A DNA stretch of 38,474 nucleotides from NCBI RefSeq assembly GCF_011800755.1, contig NZ_JAATJW010000022.1, positions 1-38,474 of the forward strand, written 5' to 3'. A program made the translations under genes and the position numbers. Source of the stretch: Listeria valentina (lineage in GTDB: Bacteria; Bacillota; Bacilli; Lactobacillales; Listeriaceae). Positions 28,656-36,601 of the stretch are shown in pieces. The notes under the pieces were generated by a model. The model was given only the letters and a program-made list of their open reading frames with translations, had not been told where the DNA came from and searched no databases. How positions within the stretch are numbered: position 1 is the first letter of the stretch; each line of letters begins with the position of its first letter.

Positions 28656-29621
28656 ATGAGTAGGGATGCAATGCCGAAAGTAGTCGTAATTGGCGGAGGT
28701 ACAGGGATTCCTGTTGTTTTAAAAGGATTAAAAAAGAAAAAAATTAATCTGACTGCGCTTGTTACGGTTGCTGATGATGGTGGAAGCTCGGGGAAAATCA
28801 GACAGCAGATGGATGTTTTGCCGCCGGGAGATATTCGGAATGTCATGATTGCTCTTTCGAACGCGGATAAGCGCTTGACTGATTTGTTTCAGTATCGCTT
28901 TACGGTAGATGGAGATTTGTCAGGACACGTTGTTGGGAATTTGATTTTAACAGCACTTTCACAGTTGAACGAAAGCTATGTAGATGCGATTGATGTTTTG
29001 GCGAAAGTACTACGAATTCGCGGCAAGGTGATTCCGGTTACGGATAAGCCGCTTATTCTCAAAGCAGAGATGGAAGATGGCGATATCGTTACGGGTGAAT
29101 CGCTTATTCCGCTACAAAACAAACCGATCAAACGTGCTTTTATTGAACCAGAAGATGTGGAGCCACTAGAGACGGCGACGCAAGCGATTCAAGAAGCAGA
29201 TTTGATTGTGATCGGCCCGGGAAGCCTTTATACGAGCCTTTTGCCAAATTTGCTTGTGAAAGGAATTGCCAAAGCGGTTGTGAATTCAAAGGCTGAAAAA
29301 GTTTATATCACTAATATTTTAACGCAAATTGGAGAAACCGATTATTTTAGCGATGCGGACCATATTCGTGTCATTCAGGAACACGTCGGTGAGCCATTTA
29401 TTACTAAAACGTTGATCAACACGGAGAAAGTGCCGCAAGAATTGCTATTTCCGGATGAAGTCACACAAGTCGTACATGACGCTGCAGGAATCAGCAAGTT
29501 GGGCGTTGAAGCAATTTATCATGATTTTCTCTCGACCGAGGATGGACTTGTTCGGCACGATGGCGAAAAAGTGGCTACAGCACTCCTGAATTTGCTACCG
29601 AATTATAATGAAAAGGAGTGA
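28656..29621 (+). CDS. yvcK: YvcK/CofD-like gluconeogenesis and cell-morphology factor
   Basis: The 321-residue product has the glycine-rich nucleotide-binding start [16 protein letters not shown], then [14 protein letters not shown] and the GDIRN segment of the CofD/UPF0052 family, and the later [16 protein letters not shown]. In Bacillus YvcK binds UDP-sugars, localises in a helical pattern and is needed on gluconeogenic carbon; it is also a kinase target. It lies between rapZ and whiA, with one base and five bases between them, so the three are surely one operon. Confidence 0.94.
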   Translation: MSRDAMPKVVVIGGGTGIPVVLKGLKKKKINLTALVTVADDGGSSGKIRQQMDVLPPGDIRNVMIALSNADKRLTDLFQYRFTVDGDLSGHVVGNLILTALSQLNESYVDAIDVLAKVLRIRGKVIPVTDKPLILKAEMEDGDIVTGESLIPLQNKPIKRAFIEPEDVEPLETATQAIQEADLIVIGPGSLYTSLLPNLLVKGIAKAVVNSKAEKVYITNILTQIGETDYFSDADHIRVIQEHVGEPFITKTLINTEKVPQELLFPDEVTQVVHDAAGISKLGVEAIYHDFLSTEDGLVRHDGEKVATALLNLLPNYNEKE

Positions 29622-29626
29622 GTGAA

Positions 29627-30598
29627 ATGTCATTTGCTTCGGAAACAAAAAAAGAATTAACGCATTTTGAAGTGACGGATGATGAAGCGAAGCCGGAACT
29701 TGCTGCCTTTATTCGGATGAATGGAGCGGTTTCCATTTCAAACGGCGCCATGGTGGCGGACGTTCAAACGGAAAATGCGGCGACAGCAAGACGGATGTAT
29801 CAGCTTTTAAAGCGGCTTTATAATATTCCGATTGAGCTTTTAGTACGAAAAAAGATGAAGCTGAAAAAGAATAATGTTTATATTGTGCGTTTGAAAGTCA
29901 AAACACGTGAGATTTTGGAAGATCTGCATATTTTAAAAGATTCTTTCACGTTTATCAAATCAATTGACAGAGGTTTTGTGAAAAAAAGGAATGCGAAGAG
30001 GGCCTATCTCCGTGGTGCGTTTCTTGCGAGTGGTTCTGTAAATAACCCGGAAACTTCTTCTTACCATTTGGAGATTTTTTCGGTCTATTCGGAGCACAAT
30101 GAAGCGATTTGCGATTTGATGAATCAATTTGGGCTTCACGCACGGACGCTTGAGCGGAAAAATGGCTCGATTACGTATTTAAAAGAAGCAGAAAAAATTA
30201 CAGAGTTCCTTAGTATTATTGGTGCCACTTCAGCGCTTCTGCACTTTGAAGATGTACGAATCATGCGTGATATGCGAAATTCGGTCAACCGGCTGGTGAA
30301 CTGCGAAACGGCGAATTTGAATAAAACGATTAGCGCGGCTGTGCGACAAATTGAAAATATTAAATTCATTCAAGCGGAAGTGGGTCTAGATGCTCTACCA
30401 GAACGGTTGCGTGAAATCGCTGAGCTACGAGTGACTCATGAAGATGTTTCGCTTAAAGAACTTGGGGAAATGATCAGTGCGGGACCTATTTCCAAATCGG
30501 GAATCAATCATAGATTACGTAAAATTGATCAGATAGCCGAGCGACTTCGAAATGGAGAAGCCCCGTCACAAGTGGGGCTCCGTGTTTTTGAACATTAA
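29627..30598 (+). CDS. whiA: DNA-binding protein WhiA
   Basis: The ATG at 29627, after AAAGGAG, gives 323 residues starting [11 protein letters not shown], the family's usual N-terminus; a GTG at 29618 falls inside the ribosome binding site. The protein combines a LAGLIDADG homing-endonuclease-like region (around 85-200, with [17 protein letters not shown]) and a C-terminal helix-turn-helix ([20 protein letters not shown]). WhiA acts in cell division and chromosome segregation in Bacillus and in sporulation of Streptomyces. Its last codons contain a hairpin that looks like an intrinsic terminator. Confidence 0.95.
   Translation: MSFASETKKELTHFEVTDDEAKPELAAFIRMNGAVSISNGAMVADVQTENAATARRMYQLLKRLYNIPIELLVRKKMKLKKNNVYIVRLKVKTREILEDLHILKDSFTFIKSIDRGFVKKRNAKRAYLRGAFLASGSVNNPETSSYHLEIFSVYSEHNEAICDLMNQFGLHARTLERKNGSITYLKEAEKITEFLSIIGATSALLHFEDVRIMRDMRNSVNRLVNCETANLNKTISAAVRQIENIKFIQAEVGLDALPERLREIAELRVTHEDVSLKELGEMISAGPISKSGINHRLRKIDQIAERLRNGEAPSQVGLRVFEH
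30558..30592 (+). terminator. Terminator overlapping the 3' end of whiA
   Basis: AGCCCC (30559-30564) pairs with GGGGCT (30574-30579), followed by CCGTGTTTTTG, all within the last 13 codons of whiA. It would end the rapZ-yvcK-whiA transcript while the last codons are being translated. Confidence 0.6.
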
Positions 30599-30624
30599 AA
30601 AATAAGGAAAAGGATGCGAGTTTG

Positions 30625-31635
30625 ATGTCGAAATTATTTTCTAGCTACAAATTGCAAGATGTAACGCTTAAAAATCGGATTGTGATGTCGCCGATGTGCA
30701 TGTATTCAGTTGAAAAAGAAGATGGAATTGCAACAGACTTCCATTTAACTCATTACATGTCGCGTGCAGCAGGTGGCGTTGGCCTTGTTTTCACCGAAGC
30801 CACAGCTGTACAAGCCGTTGGACGAATTTCAGCAAATGACCTTGGAATCTGGAATGACGAGCAAATTCCGATGCTTAAGCGGATTACAGACGGTATTCAC
30901 TATCACGATGCGAAAGCAGGCATTCAACTTGCGCATGCAGGCAGAAAATCAGAACTTGAAGGTCGAATTGTTGCACCTTCTGCCATTCCTTTTAGTGATA
31001 AATATGGAACACCTGAAGAACTTACTAGTGAGGAAATCAAGGAAGTAGTGGCTGACTTTAAACGCGCGGCTTACCGGGCAGCAGAAGCGGGCTTTGACGT
31101 AATTGAAATCCACGCCGCGCACGGCTATTTGCTCCATGAATTTCTTTCACCACTCACAAATCGGCGTGAAGATACTTACGGCGGCCCAGCGGGGAATCGT
31201 TACCGGATCTTAAGCGAAGTAATTAAAGCTGTTCGCGAAGTTTGGGATGGACCTGTTGTGGTTCGAATTTCAGCAGATGATTACGCACATGGTGGCTTAA
31301 CGTCGGATGATTACATTCCTTTTGCAAAATGGATGAAAGCAGATGGCGTAGAACTTGTGGATACTTCTAGCGGCGGATTAGTCCCTGTTGCACCAAACAG
31401 CTATCCAGGCTACCAAGTCCCGTTCGCTGAAAAAATTCGAGCAGGCGCAGGGATTGCAACCGGGGCAGTTGGTCTGATTACAAATGCAATCCAAGCTGAA
31501 GAAATCCTTGGAAACGGACGTGCTGATTTGATTTTCCTTGGACGCGAACTACTTCGCAATCCATATTTTGCAAGAGAAGCAGCTAGCCAACTTGGTGAAG
31601 AAATAGCAGGCCCAATTCAATATAGTCGAGCTTGA
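30625..31635 (+). CDS. namA: NADPH dehydrogenase, Old Yellow Enzyme family (YqjM-like)
   Basis: The ATG at 30625 gives 336 residues; a TTG just before it would add one residue. The product is a YqjM-type flavin ene-reductase with the characteristic Cys25 in PMCMYS, the substrate-binding LAHAGRK (near 101-107), [14 protein letters not shown], and the FMN phosphate-binding C-terminal region [13 protein letters not shown]. Such enzymes reduce activated double bonds and nitro compounds with NADPH. The AAGGA site is somewhat distant from the start. A perfect hairpin follows the stop. Confidence 0.95.
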   Translation: MSKLFSSYKLQDVTLKNRIVMSPMCMYSVEKEDGIATDFHLTHYMSRAAGGVGLVFTEATAVQAVGRISANDLGIWNDEQIPMLKRITDGIHYHDAKAGIQLAHAGRKSELEGRIVAPSAIPFSDKYGTPEELTSEEIKEVVADFKRAAYRAAEAGFDVIEIHAAHGYLLHEFLSPLTNRREDTYGGPAGNRYRILSEVIKAVREVWDGPVVVRISADDYAHGGLTSDDYIPFAKWMKADGVELVDTSSGGLVPVAPNSYPGYQVPFAEKIRAGAGIATGAVGLITNAIQAEEILGNGRADLIFLGRELLRNPYFAREAASQLGEEIAGPIQYSRA

Positions 31636-31639
31636 CGAC

Positions 31640-31690
31640 AAAAAAGAGCTTTCTACAGATTAATCTTACATCTGTAGAAAGCTCTTTTTC
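31640..31690. terminator. Strong bidirectional terminator
   Basis: AAAAAGAGCTTTCTACAGA pairs perfectly with TCTGTAGAAAGCTCTTTTT. A-run on one side and T-run on the other allow it to serve both namA and the minus-strand toxin gene. Confidence 0.93.
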
Positions 31691-31771
31691 TCATTAATAA
31701 AGCTAGCTATAAGTCCTACCTTTGACTATTGCATTTTAATATGATCAAAAGTGGATCAGTGCCAGAGAGAT

Positions 31772-32140
31772 CTAAAAATAAGTCATGAATTGTTCTTTGC
31801 CAATTTGATCAAGAACTACTCCTATAGCTAACTCTTCTAGATTTTTTTGACTAATTTGAACGTCAATATCATTTCTTTTTAGAAATAATAATAACGGTAA
31901 AGTGGCTGTTCTTTTATTCGCATTGTGAAAACAGTGCTTTTTGATTAAATTAAAAAAGAGAATATATGCCTTATCCAAAACTGTGGGATACAACTCTTTG
32001 TTAAAAACTTCTTGTTTAGGCAAAGCAACGGTCATCTCAAGCGCATTCATGTCTTTAACACCGACTAATTCCCCCGGACTATATCTTCTGATAAGTGCAT
32101 AATTCATCGCAACGATTTCTTCTAGCGATAGATACTTCAT
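31772..32140 (-). CDS. doc: Doc-type toxin (Fic fold, death-on-curing family)
   Basis: The 122-residue product has the length of P1 Doc and the Fic-family active-site loop His69-C-F71-H-N73-A-N75-K-R77, that is HxFx(D/N)ANKR, with Asn in the place of Doc's Asp. Doc phosphorylates elongation factor EF-Tu and stops translation. Further family features are the N-terminal LSLEEIVAMNYALI helix and the MNALEMTVALPKQ segment. The ATG overlaps the antitoxin stop (TGATG), so translation is coupled. The Asp-to-Asn change may alter activity and is worth noting, as this residue helps position the nucleotide in Fic enzymes. Confidence 0.9.
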   Translation of the reverse strand: MKYLSLEEIVAMNYALIRRYSPGELVGVKDMNALEMTVALPKQEVFNKELYPTVLDKAYILFFNLIKKHCFHNANKRTATLPLLLFLKRNDIDVQISQKNLEELAIGVVLDQIGKEQFMTYF

Positions 32141-32397
32141 CAGCGGTTAACCAGATTATGAAATGTCGTATCATATTGATCCATCAGCTGATCAATTTCT
32201 TCATAAAAATTTGCAGAAATATTCTTCGTATCAATAGGGGTTTTCTTTTTTATATTTACTTGCTGATCTTTCACAATAAATTCAACTTGATCACCTTCGG
32301 AAATAGATAATGCTTGAATGACTTCCATTGGTAATGAAGTAATATAGGTATTTCCTTGCTTTCTTGCTTTTCTTGTTTTTTTTATGATGTTGCTCAT
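32140..32397 (-). CDS. AbrB/MazE-like antitoxin
   Basis: The 85-residue product begins with a SpoVT/AbrB swapped-hairpin DNA-binding domain (KTRKARKQGNTYITSLPMEV, then ALSISEGDQVEFIVKD). A C-terminal segment of about 35 residues (from KTPIDTKNI) probably wraps the toxin. It lies directly before and overlaps the doc-type toxin gene by one base, as in type II toxin-antitoxin pairs, where the antitoxin neutralises the toxin and represses the operon. The AGGTG site lies ahead of the ATG. P1 Doc is paired with a Phd-type antitoxin, but AbrB-type partners of Doc toxins are also known. Confidence 0.88.
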   Translation of the reverse strand: MSNIIKKTRKARKQGNTYITSLPMEVIQALSISEGDQVEFIVKDQQVNIKKKTPIDTKNISANFYEEIDQLMDQYDTTFHNLVNR

Positions 32398-32412
32398 TTT
32401 TAAACACCTCGC

Positions 32413-32431
32413 TTATATAATAATATTATAA
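32413..32431. promoter_or_regulatory. AT-rich near-palindrome upstream of the antitoxin
   Basis: TTATATAATAATATTATAA is nearly self-complementary, overlaps possible -10 boxes on the minus strand and lies 16 bases before the antitoxin start. It is a candidate autoregulatory operator. Confidence 0.4.
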
Positions 32432-32521
32432 AATGAATGTTATTTCAGAAATGATTATTTTTACAAGAAGTTAAATGAAGTAACTTGATTTTAAAAAGGA
32501 GTCCATATTTACTTTCTTCAT

Positions 32522-32582
32522 AAAAAAACCTTCGTTTCTATTCATTTTAATCAATTAATGAATTCAACGAGAGGTTTTTTAT
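32522..32582. terminator. Terminator of the amidohydrolase operon
   Basis: AAAAAAACCTTCGTT and AACGAGAGGTTTTTT pair with one extra base on one side, around a 30-base, AT-rich loop. It lies 34 bases after the amidohydrolase stop, with U-tracts in both directions. Confidence 0.65.
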
Positions 32583-32615
32583 TTCAGCTTATGGAATTAA
32601 TATTGTTTTTCTCTT

Positions 32616-33797
32616 TTAAACAAGTCTTCCTTTTTTGTAGACATCTTTTTCGCCTTGTACAGCTCGGATATCTTCAAGTGGGTTTTCTTTTAGAACAAGG
32701 AAGTCAGCCAATTTTCCATCTTCAAGAGTTCCAGTTTCTCGATCGATTTTCAAAAGTTCAGCGGCGTTTTTGGAAGCAGCTTGAAGGGCTTGAAGCGGGG
32801 TAACTCCCGCGCGAACCATGAGCTCCATTTCAAAGGCGGCGCTATTTTCAAAGTCATTGTAGGCCGTACCTGAATCGGTTCCAAGCGCTAGCTTGACGCC
32901 CGCTTTAGCTGCTTTTCCGATGCTTTCAAAATGTGCTTCCGAAATTTCAACGGATTTGGCAACCATGAATTCTGGCAGCACATCTGGATGCTGATTGATA
33001 GCGTAAGGTGCAATCAGAGTTGGGACTACAAATGTACCGTGGGCAAGAAGCATTTGGATGGATTCGTCGTCAAGGTAAACGCCATGTTCAATCGAGTCAA
33101 CGCCTGCTCGGATAGCATTTTTGATGCCTTCCGTGCCCTGCGCATGGGCGCAAGCTGTGTAGCCTTTATGATGGGCTTCTTCAACGGCTACGCGCATTTC
33201 TTCTTCACTAAGTTGAACATCTGTTGGTTTTTCGCCATCTACACTTACTCCACCTGTAGCCATCATTTTGATGTTTCGCGCGCCATTTTTGATATTGCGA
33301 CGGGCATTTCTTCTCATTTCATCAGGACCATCTGTTTCAAGTCCAAGCTCAACCCCATGTCCACCAGTCATCACAAGCGCTGGACCAGATCCGACGATAC
33401 CCGGTGCAAATAAATGACCTTCTTTTTCAAGCTGAGAAAGCTTGATATCGATATCAAAGGAAGAACCACAGTCACGAAGATAGGTAACACCGTGTTTCAG
33501 CGATTTTTGGATGTTATCTAGTGCGATGAAGGTTCCACGTACAGCTTCTGCTTCTTTGCTTGAAACGGTTGAAAGTCCACCGATTTTGAAGAAAGGGTCA
33601 AGAACCACGTGAGTGTGGCAATTGATGAGACCAGGCATTACAAACCTGCCACCCAAGTCTTTCTCAACATCAAAGCTGTGGTTTTCAAGATCGAAAAAGA
33701 GGCGTCCGGTTGACTCGTCAACACCAAAATCAATTTGTTCAAACTGTTCCCCGTTTCCTGTAAAAACTTGTGCATTTTTGAATTTTGTTTTTGTCAT
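32616..33797 (-). CDS. Metal-dependent amidohydrolase (imidazolonepropionase/prolidase-like)
   Basis: The 393-residue product is an amidohydrolase-superfamily TIM-barrel enzyme. His61-T-His63 in GLINCHTHVVLD is the first metal pair. KMMATGG supplies a lysine in the usual place of a carboxylated or ligand lysine. ACAHAQG and DSIEHG bring two more histidines, and LALGTDSG brings the final Asp. ADFLVLKENPLEDI at the C-terminus closes the composite beta-domain. This pattern fits the group around imidazolonepropionase, Xaa-Pro/Xaa-Arg dipeptidases and related cyclic amide hydrolases. The substrate is not readable. It lies 16 bases downstream of a large membrane protein gene and is co-transcribed with it. 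Start ATG at 33797. Confidence 0.87.
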   Translation of the reverse strand: MTKTKFKNAQVFTGNGEQFEQIDFGVDESTGRLFFDLENHSFDVEKDLGGRFVMPGLINCHTHVVLDPFFKIGGLSTVSSKEAEAVRGTFIALDNIQKSLKHGVTYLRDCGSSFDIDIKLSQLEKEGHLFAPGIVGSGPALVMTGGHGVELGLETDGPDEMRRNARRNIKNGARNIKMMATGGVSVDGEKPTDVQLSEEEMRVAVEEAHHKGYTACAHAQGTEGIKNAIRAGVDSIEHGVYLDDESIQMLLAHGTFVVPTLIAPYAINQHPDVLPEFMVAKSVEISEAHFESIGKAAKAGVKLALGTDSGTAYNDFENSAAFEMELMVRAGVTPLQALQAASKNAAELLKIDRETGTLEDGKLADFLVLKENPLEDIRAVQGEKDVYKKGRLV

Positions 33798-33813
33798 GTT
33801 TTTGTCCTACTTT

Positions 33814-34989
33814 CTATATGAATTTTATGAAAATTGATGCAATAATAATGGAAGCGATTGAGACGGTGGTGAACCCGCCGACAAGCATTGGTGGTAACAT
33901 GTTTCTGGTTAAGTAGTCGACTTCTTTAGGATCTTTTGAGACGTCTTTAATTACGTCGTTCGTTAGGATATAATCGGCTGGAAAACCAAGCAGTGAGGTT
34001 AATGCCACGGCGAAGCCCATTTCTTTCGAAAGCTTCAAATATTTCGACAATAGAAGTGAAATAAGGTACATTCCGATAACGCCTAGAACAAGCAAAATGA
34101 TGATTTCAGGAATGTAAGAAACAAATCCTTTTGGAGTCGAAGTGCTAAGCTGCATAAATATGTAAGCAATTAACCCGTAAATGAGCCAATTGAAAACCCC
34201 AGCTTTGTGAAGCGCGTTTTTTTCTAGGAAACCAAGTTCACAGAAAACAACGCCGAAAAGTAGACACAAGATGTTGTAATTAATAAAGTTATGAATCAAT
34301 TGACTGACTACAAAAGCGATTAATGCAACTAGTATAACACGTGCTAGGATAAATGCACCTGTTTTGTAGTCATTTGGCAGCTTTTCAATAAATTTTTTGG
34401 AATCTTCCTCTTCAGTTGCTTCTAGCGAATCGGCTGAACTAATGTTTCCGCTTTGGAAGTTGGTTTGCAAACGTCGTGCTTCTTTTTTGAGCATGAGCGA
34501 GGTGATTGGATAACCAAAAATACCATGAAACATAATCATATAGACCGGTAACGTGGCAAGTGATGTTAAGCCAATTTGGTTCAAACTATCGCTCATTAGA
34601 AGAGCTGAGACGATTCCGCCAACCATAGCCGGGACAGCAGCTAAAACGGTGTGAACATCAAAAATGAAACTCCCGATTGTAAGTGTTAGTAGAAGGGTTC
34701 CACAAACACCAAGGAGACTAATGGCAACTGCTTTCCATTGCCTCGCAAGTTGTCTTAGATTCATGCTCGTTCCTAAATGGACTAGCAGAAGAGGTACGCA
34801 GATACCTGCAAAGTTGACGCCGAAACTAGCTTTTTCGACAAGGTCTTTCGGAAAAATTGTCCAGTAACCAATGATGAAAATAACCGAAGTGATGAAAAGA
34901 GACGGGACAAGCGCTTTCGTCCAAGTGGAAACCCACTCACCAACGAAGATAGCGACCATCACCGCCAGGAATGCTGCGATTGTTGCCAT
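33814..34989 (-). CDS. Uncharacterised multi-pass membrane protein, carrier-like
   Basis: The 391-residue product has about ten or eleven membrane segments, interrupted by one hydrophilic loop (about 175-215, rich in Ser and Glu). VGGIVSALLMSDSLNQIG (around 121-138) and a similar later region near GFPADYILTNDVIKDV could be re-entrant loops, an inverted-repeat layout like that of many ion-coupled carriers. I do not recognise the family. GGAGAG lies ahead of the ATG, and a TATAAT box lies upstream on the minus strand (35022-35027). Together with the amidohydrolase it forms a two-gene operon, so uptake of the hydrolase's substrate is the simplest guess. Confidence 0.75.
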   Translation of the reverse strand: MATIAAFLAVMVAIFVGEWVSTWTKALVPSLFITSVIFIIGYWTIFPKDLVEKASFGVNFAGICVPLLLVHLGTSMNLRQLARQWKAVAISLLGVCGTLLLTLTIGSFIFDVHTVLAAVPAMVGGIVSALLMSDSLNQIGLTSLATLPVYMIMFHGIFGYPITSLMLKKEARRLQTNFQSGNISSADSLEATEEEDSKKFIEKLPNDYKTGAFILARVILVALIAFVVSQLIHNFINYNILCLLFGVVFCELGFLEKNALHKAGVFNWLIYGLIAYIFMQLSTSTPKGFVSYIPEIIILLVLGVIGMYLISLLLSKYLKLSKEMGFAVALTSLLGFPADYILTNDVIKDVSKDPKEVDYLTRNMLPPMLVGGFTTVSIASIIIASIFIKFI

Positions 34990-35122
34990 AAAATCTCTCC
35001 TTTTTATTTAGTTTTAGGAGTTATTATACACCAAATTCTTTAAAAAGAAAGACTAATTCGAAGATATTAAAAAATTTGTAACATTTACAAAAAAGAGGCG
35101 ATACATAGTTGCAAAATTGTGC

Positions 35123-35158
35123 ATAAAAATAACCTTGCATCTTGTGAAAGATGCAAGG
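35123..35158 (-). terminator. Terminator of clpP
   Basis: On the minus strand CCTTGCATCTT pairs perfectly with AAGATGCAAGG around a four-base loop, then TTATTTTTATG follows. Confidence 0.9.
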
Positions 35159-35171
35159 CCTTAGGTAATGC

Positions 35172-35765
35172 TTATTTTAAGCCAGCTTTGTTTACGATAA
35201 TGTCATCGATCAAGCCATATTCTTTTGCTTGTTCTGCACTCATGAAGTTATCACGATCTGTATCACGCGCAATGACTTCAAGTGGTTGACCAGTTTTATC
35301 AGCTAAAATTTGGTTCATGCGTTCTTTGATTTTTAAAATATGACGTGCAGCAATTTCAATTTCAGTTGCTTGTCCTTGTGCGCCACCTAATGGTTGGTGA
35401 ATCATAATTTCTGAGTTTGGAAGAGCGAAACGTTTTCCTTTTTCGCCCGCTGCAAGAAGGAATGATCCCATTGAAGCAGCCATCCCCATGCCGATTGTTT
35501 GTACATCAGCTTTGACGAAATTCATTGTGTCGTAAATCGCCATCCCAGCAGAGATGCTACCGCCTGGAGAGTTAATGTAAAGGAAAATATCCTTTTCAGG
35601 GTCTTGGGCATCAAGGAAAAGTAATTGCGATACAATAGAGTTAGCTACGTTGTCGTCAATTGGAGAGCCAAGCATAATAATACGGTCTTTTAAAAGGCGA
35701 GAGTAGATATCATAAGCACGTTCGCCACGGCTTGTTTGTTCAATAACTGTAGGGATTAAATTCAT
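35172..35765 (-). CDS. clpP: ATP-dependent Clp protease proteolytic subunit
   Basis: ClpP forms the barrel-shaped serine protease that works with ClpC, ClpE and ClpX. The 197-residue product has the catalytic triad Ser98 (MAASMG), His123 (MIHQP) and Asp172, the SPGG oxyanion motif near 66-69, and the normal length. AGGAGG precedes the ATG. A CtsR operator overlaps its promoter, so it belongs to the class III heat-shock genes. It lies on the minus strand, opposite the adjacent tRNA-Arg gene. Confidence 0.97.
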   Translation of the reverse strand: MNLIPTVIEQTSRGERAYDIYSRLLKDRIIMLGSPIDDNVANSIVSQLLFLDAQDPEKDIFLYINSPGGSISAGMAIYDTMNFVKADVQTIGMGMAASMGSFLLAAGEKGKRFALPNSEIMIHQPLGGAQGQATEIEIAARHILKIKERMNQILADKTGQPLEVIARDTDRDNFMSAEQAKEYGLIDDIIVNKAGLK

Positions 35766-35834
35766 ATCAAGATTCCTCCTGTGAATATCAATAATTTAGA
35801 ATGAGAAAATGCTTCTTTCTCATGTAATGATTAT

Positions 35835-35863
35835 ATCATATAACAAAGGTCAAAGTAGGTCAA
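35835..35863 (-). promoter_or_regulatory. clpP promoter
   Basis: On the minus strand TTGACC (35863-35858) and TATGAT (35840-35835) are spaced 17 bases apart, and the start codon lies 70 bases downstream. The -35 box falls inside the CtsR operator. Confidence 0.7.
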
Positions 35864-35864
35864 A
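35848..35864. promoter_or_regulatory. CtsR operator
   Basis: GGTCAAAGTAGGTCAAA matches the heptad direct repeat of the CtsR consensus (RGTCAAANANRGTCAAA) with one mismatch in the spacer. It overlaps the -35 box of clpP, so CtsR would block the polymerase until heat shock. Confidence 0.9.
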
Positions 35865-35891
35865 TGAAAGGCTTTAAATTTTGAATAAAAC

Positions 35892-35920
35892 TTGTAAAAA
35901 GCAGGGTTTTCGTCTATAAT
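35892..35920 (+). promoter_or_regulatory. Promoter of the tRNA-Arg gene
   Basis: TTGTAA (35892-35897) and TATAAT (35915-35920) are spaced 17 bases apart, 22 bases before the mature 5' end of the tRNA. Confidence 0.78.
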
Positions 35921-35942
35921 TATTATTCGTACGGTGAAAATT

Positions 35943-36014
35943 GCCCTCGTGGTGCAACGGATAGCACGTGAGATTCCGGTTCTTAAAATGGGGGTTCGAT
36001 TCCCTCCGAGGGCG
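35943..36014 (+). tRNA. tRNA-Arg, anticodon CCG
   Basis: The cloverleaf is complete. Acceptor stem GCCCTCG pairs with CGAGGGC. The D arm is GTGC/GCAC with loop AACGGATA. The anticodon stem TGAGA/TCTTA carries loop TTCCGGT, anticodon CCG (35976-35978), reading the CGG arginine codon. The T stem GGGGG/CCCTC closes TTCGATT, and the discriminator base is G. CCA is not encoded. A tRNA-Arg next to clpP is a known phage attachment site in Listeria (phage PSA, from memory), consistent with the foreign-looking DNA downstream. Confidence 0.95.
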
Positions 36015-36030
36015 TTAAAAAGTAAATTGA

Positions 36031-36070
36031 AAAACATCTTATTCATTAATCATGAATAAGATGTTTTTTT
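36031..36070 (+). terminator. Terminator after tRNA-Arg
   Basis: AAAACATCTTATTCAT pairs perfectly with ATGAATAAGATGTTTT around a five-base loop, then TTTTT. Confidence 0.92.
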
Positions 36071-36218
36071 ATAATCTATATGGGCTTAATATACCTTTAG
36101 CGCCCACAAGTTGGTTATATTTTTTGTATATGATTCAATAAAAAGTTCATTAAATCGACACAATTTCTTTTCTGGATTATGGTATATTATAATTGAAAGA
36201 AAAATACATAATCAAGAG

Positions 36219-36522
36219 ATGGATTTTATATTCGGACAAGTCAGAATGACACCTGACGAGTTGCTCGATCGCGTCAAGGCTTATGGCACAAGTGCACGTG
36301 ATATTGAGCAATGTTACAACGGTTATCGCAATTACAAGAACAACTTCGGAATAATTGGAGGGGCAACCCTTTGCATGCTTTGATAATCAATTCAACCAAT
36401 TAAAATCGAAAGTAACCAAGTTCGCGAATTTGATGGATCAAATCGAGCAACGACTTCAAAAAATATCGACTGAAGTGAAAGCGCAAGACCAACAACAGAT
36501 GTCCGAAAACTTTGGGTTTTAA
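36219..36522 (+). pseudogene. WXG100 (EsxA-like) T7SS protein, decayed by two single-base deletions
   Basis: Read in one frame from ATG 36219, the sequence encodes GQVRMTPDELLDRVKAYGTS followed by ARDIEQ, the usual start of firmicute EsxA-type proteins, and then stops being family-like after 36311. A second frame from 36314 gives LQRLSQLQEQLRNNWRG, carrying the WxG turn of the family, to 36376. A third frame from 36379 gives FDNQFNQLKSKVTKFANLMD, then a helix ending SENFGF and a stop at 36520-36522. Two bases remain at each junction where three are needed, so each is a one-base loss. The repaired protein would have about 101 residues, normal for WXG100 proteins secreted by the type VII (Ess/Yuk) system. 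The ribosome binding site is poor. Sequencing errors are an alternative, though two within 65 bases outside homopolymers would be unusual. Confidence 0.85.
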
Positions 36523-36526
36523 TTTC

Positions 36527-36567
36527 CAAAAAATGTCTCTTATTGTATACTTTAAGAGGCATTTTTG
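36527..36567 (+). terminator. Terminator after the WXG100 pseudogene
   Basis: AAAAATGTCTCTTA pairs with TAAGAGGCATTTTT (one mismatch) around a loop of about nine bases. It separates the pseudogene from the downstream lipase locus. Confidence 0.75.
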
Positions 36568-36601
36568 ATATACGAAGAAGTAGAATGGATGGAGAGATGA
36601 G

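Noticed and set aside
36246-36248. ATG 36246 as the true start of the WXG100 pseudogene
   Set aside because: The upstream residues GQVR before MTPDEL are typical of the family's N-terminus, so ATG 36219 fits better despite its poor ribosome binding site.
36111-36383. A 90-codon ORF from TTG 36111
   Set aside because: Its first 36 codons have no family likeness and no ribosome binding site. It is the first frame of the WXG100 pseudogene extended upstream by chance.
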